Below, one piece after another: positions 56,610 to 64,000 of a stretch of DNA of 64,000 bases. The DNA comes from Paraspadella gotoi (Eukaryota > Chaetognatha), in NCBI GenBank assembly GCA_051294375.1, contig CM119271.1, positions 11,110,341 through 11,174,340 of the forward strand. Direction: 5' to 3'. The notes beneath the pieces were generated by a model. The model was not told the origin of the DNA and did no database searches. It was given only the letters and a program-made list of their open reading frames with translations. Numbering within the stretch: position 1 is the stretch's first letter; every line of letters starts with the position of its first letter. The translations under genes and the position numbers were made by a program.

Positions 56610-57061
56610 CTCTGTCTTCTCCCTCTCTTCTCATCTGCTCTAAAAGCATTCACGACAACTCCTCTCATTCTCTTCTCTTTCTCGATCCAATTTGACATCA
56701 AACGATCATTCTTCCGCCTTTTCCGCCCCCCCTTAGCCCCTCCGAAAAATACAGAACGCAGATTTCCGTTCGCAAATCATATGTTGAGTTGTTCCGTTGT
56801 TATACAATTTGATAATAAGTGTTTTTAACCATAGAGATCTGGTAAAACAATAATAAAATTAATCGCCATTAAGTTGACTAATAGCGTATCTTTGGCCACT
56901 GATTTGGAGCATGTCGTGATGGTTCAAGGCCTCCATCAATCTTGCAAGCTTTTCATCAAACTCTCTTACAGTCTCGTTTATTATTCCAGATGTTGGCTTC
57001 CTATCAGATGAATATATGGTTCCATTGGGATTCCTCGAACAGGATTCCCCCGCGGTGGATT
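56610..57061 (-). repeat. Dispersed repeats Y and X, reversed
   Basis: Y at 56610-56790 and X at 56838-57061. In X the minus strand is open for about 65 codons up to the gap, including TVREFDEKLARLMEALNHHD, but this frame is broken in the 44.6-kb and 48.8-kb copies, so it is not evidence for a gene. Confidence 0.7.
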
Positions 57062-57086
57062 NNNNNNNNNNNNNNNNNNNNNNNNN

Positions 57087-57330
57087 GTGGGAGGTGGGAA
57101 AGGGGACGATGGTGGAAAAGGGCGGGAAGGGAGAAAGGAGAGAAAGGGGAAAGGGGAGAAGCACGGGGTAAAAGGGAAGGTGGAAAAATGGAGAGGTTGT
57201 GGAAATAAAAGGAGGATGTAGAAAAATAGGGATGTGGAACCAGAGGATGTGGAAAGACAGGGATGTGGAAACAAAGGATGTGGAAAGAGAGGGATGTGGA
57301 AAGAGAGAGATGTGATGGAAAAGATGGGGG
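57087..57330 (+). repeat. G-rich GGATGTGGAAA minisatellite
   Basis: Purine-rich array; at 57205-57310 units of GGATGTGGAAA spaced 14-18 bp. Related to the 43.9-44.4 kb array. Confidence 0.8.
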
Positions 57331-58770
57331 GAAAATAGTTTAAAAAAAATAAAAACGAGAAACTGCGAAGTTGGTTCGATGAACAAATTATATTCGAATA
57401 TTCAAATATTCAAATTCGGCTCAGATAATGGTTTAAAAACGTAAGTGAAAATTAGAATTAAAGTGAAAGATTATGTACAACGAACTGAATAGAAACAATT
57501 CATTGATTAACGTTTTAAAACAACGCCACTTTTTTTTTTCCAGCACCTTGATATTTTATCGGAGTATGGATCCAGCACAAAAATACATATCCCGCCAATC
57601 AACCAGTTCCTACTCTTATCCACGCCCTTTCTACAGAGCCCTACGGAAATTCACGAAAGAGAGAGAGAGAGAGGACCAGAGAGAGAGAGGAGAAGAGAAG
57701 CTGAGAGAGAAGGAGAGAGGAGAGAAGAGAGGAGGAGAAAGACTAAAAGAGCCGACCGAAAAAACAAACGAAAAAAGAAAAAAAAAAAAAAATAGAAAAA
57801 AAAGAGAAAAAAAAAACGCCGGAGACCTCTCACCTCCCTCTCTCTTCCCAACACCAGGGGACGGCCCGGCCACACCCCGGGCGCTCGGCCGAATGAAATT
57901 AATCTCCTCTGTTTAATAAATAAACCAGCGCACAAATATCATTCCGCAGGAATCCTAATGAAGAAGAATGAAACCTCTAATTTAAAATGATTTGCCTAAT
58001 ATTTGAATCTTTCCGCTCGGCGACGGCTGGCCGTTTTTTTTTTTTTTCCCCCTGCTGCTCCGTCCTGCCGCAGCTTCGTCCTCCCCGCGACTACGCCGCC
58101 CTGCCATATAACAGAAGGATCAGCGAGATTTTAAAGGTTTTTTTGGAGAGTACGAAACGTGGCCGATCAAACAAAATTGAAAAGTCTTGATTTATATTTG
58201 ATGTCTTACACATGTTTCAATTCTAATGAATATGAAGGAAAAAAAAAGTTTTCATGGGTACACAATTAAAATGATATCTAATGTCGATCCATTATAAAAA
58301 ACTAGGAATTAGTTCATATTAAAATTAGTTCTCCCGTCCGTTTTCTCCTCCTAACAAAAAAAATCCACCAAGTCGCGGCTTGTGCCGATCCGACCTAGGG
58401 AAGCCCGCCGCCACCTCCCACCGCCAAGCCGCGGCTTTTGACCGACAACCGCCGGCCCCGTAACAATCCGACGCTCGCCAAAGACCCCCGCTCAAAGAGC
58501 GGAATAAAAATCAATATAAACCAAATAGTTTCTTTTTTAAAGCGGACAGAAAGCGAGAACAGCAGGAAGAGAGACGCGGAACAAGAAGTGAGGAAGAGGC
58601 TCATCTGGCGACGGGGGAGAGTCAGGCGGCGTTGGGCGCAGTCGGTTAATCGTGACTTCAGCGCCCGACTCGCTCGACGTCTTGGCTAAGAGGGAGCGGC
58701 GCGTCTTGCACCTTCTCGACGGACTACATCAACTCCTCAGACAACCTGTTGCTCGCTCCCATACATTCCC
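57331..58770. other. Low-repeat region with GC-richer patches
   Basis: No supported gene. A GA tract is at 57655-57740. GC-rich patches at 58015-58110 and 58370-58700 are CpG-containing; the second has the perfect 12-bp palindrome AAGCCGCGGCTT at 58425-58436 and a related AAGTCGCGGCTT at 58369-58380. An 83-codon frame over 58438-58689 starts at TTG only. Confidence 0.45.
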
Positions 58771-60000
58771 CTTGTCATAATTCTTCTTCACTTTCCTCTC
58801 GCCCTCCGGCAATCACGAATTTCATATAATTAGAGGTGTTGATAGGTGACCTGAGCAAGAAACCAGCAGAAGAGAGACCCGAGAAGAGATCGAGACGGAG
58901 AGAGAGACGACGGATGAAGAGGATGTGAGAAGAAGAGAGGTGCCAAGAGTGGGCAATCAAGACCGGTTTACAAATATAAAAGCTTCGTGCGTTGTCAGAC
59001 GACAAAAAAAGTGTATTGAGAAAGTTTGAAATTATGTTTTGAGAAAAGTTAATATACCAAAGGCTTTGAACATAGACAGAGAATGGAGAGAAATATAAAA
59101 ATAAATTAAAGAGAGGAGATGCGATGAGCAAGCTGAGAGTGACGAGTTCGACGAGAGAGAGCGACCGAGAAGTGAAGAGAGAAAGAAAAAAAAAAAAAAA
59201 AGAGGAGAGGGGGAGAGTACCAAGAGACTGAGGAGAGAGCAAAGAAAGAAACAGGAAAAAAGGTACCCAATGAAAAGAGAAACCGGGATATTTGAGGAGG
59301 AAGCTAGGTTAAAAGTTAGCGGAGAATCGGATATAAATAAAAAGATGGGTAAATAAGAAAAGAATAACGAAATCCAAGAAAGTTGCTAAAAAGTTTTCCG
59401 ATGGATAATGAGGGAGGAAGAAGGGAGGAATAAAGTGAACGTCCAAGTTCCTTTTTTTTGTTAAAACCAAAAAAAGGAAAACCTGATAAACCGGGGATTA
59501 ACGCGTAACAATTAAAGGGGTGCTTAGGAAAATCAAGAGTGGCTCCCTCTCAATGGAGAGAGAGAGATGCTAGAGACGCGGTGGATGACTCAGTCGGCGC
59601 GCTGAATCCTTGAGAGAGCCAGGGAGGTCGGATAGAGACGGAGAGAGAGAGTGAGTTCCTCGAGAGCTAGGAGTCGACACGCTCTGCTGACTCGAGTTGA
59701 GATGCCTCTTCGGAAGGGATTCCAATAACTACTGCAAACAGATAAGAGACAAATTCACAACCTGTCTTCTTTCTCTCTGTCTCTTTGCTCTCTCTCAGCT
59801 TTCTCTCTCTTTTTCTTCTCCATTCCATGTAACCCTCCTTTTGTCTTCCCCGATATAAAAGGATCTCTTACCATCTCCCACCCTTCTCCTCTCCCCCTTT
59901 TCTCTCCCTCCCCCCATCCTCAGGGCCCATGAGACGCCGAGTTAGAAAAATGAAATCTCATCGAGTAAATATCCGTCTAAGCAGGAGACCCCCAATTCTT
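58771..60000. other. GA-rich and noisy DNA
   Basis: Scattered GA tracts (58860-58940, 59140-59250, 59540-59660) and a CT tract at 59770-59920. Nothing supports a gene. Confidence 0.5.
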
Positions 60001-60014
60001 TCCGCCTAATAATA

Positions 60015-60028
60015 TCGCTAGAGGGCGC
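60015..60028 (+). promoter_or_regulatory. Possible CTCF-like motif
   Basis: TCGCTAGAGGGCGC fits 12 of 14 positions of the CTCF core CCASYAGRKGGCRS, including the whole AGRKGGCRS part. A single motif match in 64 kb is weak evidence. Confidence 0.2.
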
Positions 60029-60267
60029 TGGCCGATGCTCCGGAGAGATTTAAGCCGGCCGCGAAGGGTTTGGCAAATTAGGCCGATGAATTGGGAGGAA
60101 TGGCGCGGTGCTACGACCTAGTAATAGCTAGAATAGCCGGAATTTAGGGCCTCTCTAGTGGCTTGTAGTCGGACCGTATGTCGGCACCTCAGTCCGTTAG
60201 AATCTTAAAAGCATAGGCCTTGGTCACGCTTTTATCTGAGTGGTCCTGGCGTTAGTATCCACCAGAT

Positions 60268-60501
60268 CTATAACAAATACCAGTCTTCTCGCGTAATCGT
60301 TGCCATTGAAATCGGGTTTTTGCGAAAAAAAAAAAAAACAAAAAAAATAGAGAACCACCAGATTAACTTGTTGGTGAGCATTAACCTTTGGTGACAGACG
60401 ATGAGGTGGGACGAGTCTCTCTTTAACATTTCTAGTAGTGCTGTTGGAGGAAGAGATACCATTCCAGAAGAGTACTCATCGAATTCCAAAAACTCCTCCA
60501 C
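60268..60501 (-). CDS. Possible internal exon, unknown protein
   Basis: The frame is open from a TGA near 60520 to 60268. Its first 50 codons are protein-like, with an acidic stretch (EETVEEFLEFDEYSSGMV) then a Leu-rich part (LLEMLKRDSSHLIVCHQRLM); after that it runs into a poly-T tract that gives a meaningless Phe run. TTTGATCAG just upstream could be a splice acceptor and CTGGTGGTT near 60358 a weak donor. There is no ATG at the start. Treat as an exon candidate only. Confidence 0.15.
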   Translation of the reverse strand: MEEFLEFDEYSSGMVSLPPTALLEMLKRDSSHLIVCHQRLMLTNKLIWWFSIFFVFFFFRKNPISMATITREDWYLL

Positions 60502-60529
60502 CGTTTCTTCTATCCCTGATCAAATCTCC

Positions 60530-62250
60530 ATACGACAGGGATTTCATCCATAAGTCGTGCTCTGGAATTTTTTAACCACTTATTTTATTCTCTTTATTTT
60601 TCTATGTTCTTCATCATACTCTTTTTGTGTGAGTTTTCGATCTTTATATTTTTCTCTCTCTATATCCTGGAAATTTTGTTTGCGCTGTCTATCCCACTCC
60701 ACTACATAAAACATTTATCCGATTAATTTCTAATAAAAGGGTCTTATCTCTTTCTGTTCCTTATCTATTTTTTGGAACTATTCCCTTAAAGGACATTTTG
60801 GCTCTTCTTCCTAAGAGACCCTCTTCTCTCTCCCTATTCTTCCTCCCATCTCCCTGGTCCATACACTACCTTTCCACTTCAAGGATACCCTCTCTTAGCC
60901 GCACTGTGAGTTTTGTCTTCTATTTTCTCCTCATCGAAAGGTTTCTAGTCTACCCCTGATTTTTATTCGTCTCCCCTAATTACCCCCGATAGGAGGCGGC
61001 GAAGGTAAGTTCATGATATTCTCAAGAAAGTTTCATTGTATGAAAAGACCCACTCCCTGTTTAATGATTTTGTTCGTCCGGAGAGTTTCAAAGTAATATG
61101 TGATAGACTATATTGTACTCGCCCCCGGCACCAGCATCATCGTTTTTTCTTCTGGTGTGAATTGTAGGTGAGAGATATAGAAGGACCGCACGGGAATAAG
61201 ACTCGTGGTCATTGCGCACGAAAAGGACACGATTTGGAGGCACATCCGACGGATGAGCTATAGATATAAGAACATGGAGAAGATGAGATTTTTAAAAAAC
61301 TTCTCCGCCGAACAAGAACGAATAAGTGTGGCAACCGGATGGGTTGGGACGTGAGGCGAGGTGTTGATAATCGCCACGAAAAAAATCCATTTTCGTGTAA
61401 ATAGAAGGACGGGAGAGACGTAAACGAATAATCTATGTAAAGTACAATGTGTTAGAGAGATTTGCTATATCACGTGGCTTCACCTGTCGATTTCCGCCGG
61501 GGGAGAGATCGAGGGAGAGATGGAATGAGAAGAGAGAGTGCGAGAGAGTGGATGACGAAAAGAAAAAAGATATATTTATTTATATTATTGAGTACGAGAA
61601 TGAGAGAGATGAATTTGAATTTACACCGATTTTATTAGTAGTTGGACGGGATGTTGGTATTCAAGCAATTAATGACATTCAAATAATAGAGAATTTTGTT
61701 GCAAGATAAGAAGAGTGGATGGAATGAGGAGAGGAAAGTAGAGGAAAGGTAGCTCCCGGAAGGCTTTATAATTCTTAACACGGGGTCTCCATTTCAAAGC
61801 AACCATATTTTCGATCAAGAGATATACCTATGGGACCCCTTAAAAGAAGGAGATGAGGGACCGGGGAAGAAGCAACTGAAGAAGGAGCAGGGACTCAGTT
61901 TCGATTGAGGGACGAAAAAATAAAAAGGGGGATCGAGATTGTAAACCGGAAATTTGGAGTGAAAACAATAAAATTAAGACAAGCATTTGGAAGATTAAGA
62001 GAACAACCATTGAGAGTTTAAATCAGGCGATAGAGTGTGATGTCGGTCATAAAAGAGGGGTAAGAAAAACGAACATATTTGTGATCCAAGCCCGAAAGAT
62101 CTCTATCTAAGTCCAGGGATTTGCGAAGGACCAAGGTGAATGTTAAGTGGTTCCGAAGATGCGGTTAGTCAACAGGCGACAGTCGGTTTCTATATATAAA
62201 ACGAAAAGGAAGTAACGGGCATTCTATAAGAATTCTGCCCTCAATGGTGT
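60530..62250. other. Mostly unique DNA, no supported gene
   Basis: T-rich to 60980, then purine-richer. An 86-codon frame at 61449-61709 is Glu/Arg-rich and continues through GA-rich DNA. No domain seen. Ends at a 25-N gap (62251-62275). Confidence 0.5.
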
Positions 62251-62275
62251 NNNNNNNNNNNNNNNNNNNNNNNNN

Positions 62276-64000
62276 AATCCACCGCGGGGGAATCCTGTTC
62301 GAGGAATCCCAATGGAACCATATATTCATCTGATAGGAAGCCAACATCTGGAATAATAAACGAGACTGTAAGAGAGTTTGATGAAAAGCTTGCAAGATTG
62401 ATGGAGGCCTTGAACCATCACGACATGCTCCAAATCAGTGGCCAAAGATACGCTATTAGTCAACTTAATGGCGATTAATTTTATTATTGTTTTACCAGAT
62501 CTCTATGGTTAAAAACACTTATTATCAAATTGTATAACAACGGAACAACTCAACATATGATTTGCGAACGGAAATCTGCGTTCTGTATTTTTCGGAGGGG
62601 CTAAGGGGGGGCGGAAAAGGCGGAAGAATGATCGTTTGATGTCAAATTGGATCGAGAAAGAGAAGAGAATGAGAGGAGTTGTCGTGAATGCTTTTAGAGC
62701 AGATGAGAAGAGAGGGAGAAGACAGAGAGAGAAGAGTAGAGAGAGAAGCCCATCTTGTTCGAGAATCAGAGAGAGCAGAGTAAGGGAGAGAGAGAGAAAG
62801 AGAAAGAGAGAGAAAGAGGGAGGACAAAAAAAAAAGAATAAAAAAGAGTCGGGGTAGCGCGAGAAAATCGTCGGATCTTGAGGAGAAAATCGAGCATCTT
62901 ATACTAGGAAGATACCAGAGACTAGACGGACGACGAGAACGCGGGAACGACTGTCTAATTCCCCTACTCTCAATCTGCCTCCATCTCTTCTCTCCCTCTC
63001 TCTCTCTCTCTCTCACTACATACTCCTCTTCTGCTTCATCTTTTCTGTTGACAATTAAAACTTTTTTTTCTCGGATTGAATGAAGGGATCGAGATGAAAG
63101 AGAAAAATCAAATAGAGAGAGAGGGGAGAGGAAGAGAGAGGAAGAAGAGAAGAAGAGAGAGAAGAGAAGAGAGACCCGAAAGCAATCGCCAAGGGAAATT
63201 GTATGGTCCATTCAACTCATTTTTAAGTCCGTTGACCGCGGAATTCTCAGTTTTCATCGCGTTTATTGGTTTGGTTTTGTTTTTTATTTTTTTGATTTTG
63301 TAATTTAATTATTTGGTCTGTTGCTTTTAAGCGTTGAAAATACAGAGTATTTTCTAAAGACTTCTGTATAGATTAAATAATCTAAATCTACAAACGCTTT
63401 TTTTCAAAATGCTTATTATCATAATTTTGAATAGCATTATATTAGTTCTCTTTATTGATTCCAGAGAAAGAAGCTTTAAATAAAATAATTATGAGCAACA
63501 TCAGGACTGTTCATTCCAGGTCGATGAGGTTCGCATGAAATGACTTTTAAGAGATAAGCGCGCAGATAGAATCAAGATTTAGCAGAGAGTATCAGACAGA
63601 GAGAGAGAAGAGAGAAGAAGAAGAAAGAAGAAGGAGAATAAAAGAGATGGAGAGCATAGATTACGAATAGGCAATCAGCCATTGTCTAATCTCTTCAAAT
63701 AACGTTGATGAATATTCTACGCATTACTATGAAGTAGTGACTGTTTACGGTCCATTCGCCGGCTGAACCTCCGAACGTCGTCATCCGTCGAATTGACTGC
63801 GGAGAGCAAATTACTCAGATTGAGGTAGAGATCGTCGTTTGAAGCACCGAAGAGAAGAAAAAAGGAGACGGAAGAGAACAGCAGAAGAAATTTTATCTGT
63901 ATGACAACGTACGTCATCTCTCACTTCACTTGCACTTACCCAGATTGAGATTTACTATAGAACCTTCACTCTTAATTCACCTCGACCCTACAAGCTGACT
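62276..64000 (-). repeat. Exact inverted duplicate, right copy
   Basis: Reverse complement of 55337-57061 without differences. Contains repeat X (62276-62500), repeat Y (62547-62727), the diverged palindrome arm (62830-63510) and the small secreted ORF. Confidence 0.97.
63717..63917 (-). CDS. Second, identical copy of the putative secreted 66-aa ORF
   Basis: Base-for-base mirror of 55420-55620 with the same upstream TGA and donor-like site. Because the whole 1725-bp block is identical and gap-bounded, this is more likely one locus assembled twice than two genes. Confidence 0.3.
   Translation of the reverse strand: MTYVVIQIKFLLLFSSVSFFLLFGASNDDLYLNLSNLLSAVNSTDDDVRRFSRRMDRKQSLLHSNA

Larger units (their letters stand above)
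55337..57061 (+). repeat. Exact inverted duplicate, left copy
   Basis: Every position p corresponds to 119337 minus p on the other strand, from 55337/64000 to 57061/62276, without any indel that I can find. This is 1725 bp at least; the right copy runs off the window. Both copies end at a 25-N gap. Confidence 0.97.

Noticed and set aside
56859-57061. Protein-like minus frame at the end of repeat X
   Set aside because: The same sequence in the 44.6- and 48.8-kb copies has stops and shifts, and the plus strand shows LTR-like signals instead.
58438-58689. Plus-strand 83-codon frame in a GC-rich patch
   Set aside because: TTG start, basic composition driven by CpG-rich DNA, no recognisable motif.

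Overview
The window looks like nuclear DNA of a eukaryote, most likely an invertebrate animal. A microsatellite-choked arthropod such as a crustacean is my guess from the very dense (CT)n/(GA)n content, but no gene confirms it. There are no operons, no bacterial genes and no long ORF that is not made of microsatellite or assembly gap. About 4.9 kb is N in 19 runs (five of exactly 25 N), and most larger gaps sit inside CT/GA tracts. Many copies of the same sequence differ by scattered 1-base indels, as in under-polished long-read assemblies.

Layout. 1-7000: mostly unique AT-rich DNA with a few GC-richer patches and a CT-rich tract at 6.3-6.95 kb. 7001-18660: copy A of a very large composite repeat. 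In order it holds an AT-rich block, a GGCA-rich block, a 6-run G-quadruplex, three LTR-like units with two short internal segments (TRIM-like retrotransposon), a CAACGACGA tract, GA tracts, a 13-bp minisatellite, a 27-bp array, a CCTTG-rich block, a GGAAA tract, a short CpG-rich island and about 1.7 kb of polypyrimidine. 18.68-19.85 kb repeats the 11.2-12.4 kb part; 19.85-25.49 kb is the reverse complement of roughly 12.4 to 7.0 kb and lacks the LTR-like insertion; 25.5-34.09 kb is a noisy forward copy; 34.09-39.4 kb is a cleaner forward copy of 12.9-18.4 kb with a local inversion at 35.38-35.84 kb. 39.76-43 kb carries trinucleotide repeats, a tRNA-like SINE head, an interrupted ORF and a (TTAGA)n array with a 50-bp higher-order period.

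43.9-64 kb is a second repeat neighbourhood. It has a G-rich array, GA arrays with a regular core, two dispersed repeats (X, LTR-like; Y), a 4-kb palindrome centred near 51.45 kb, a smaller one near 54.39 kb, and an exact inverted duplicate (55337-57061 versus 62276-64000) in which both copies stop at a 25-N gap. That exact pair and the noisy palindromes are probably partly assembly products (duplicated contigs, fold-back reads).

Genes. The best coding candidate is a 66-codon ORF with a signal peptide, two N-glycosylation sequons and three dibasic sites at 55420-55620 (duplicated at 63717-63917). A 90-codon frame broken by one stop (40370-40641, minus) and a possible exon at 60.27-60.50 kb are weaker. 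Nothing here supports a pathway or gene system; the biology worth pursuing is repeat biology.
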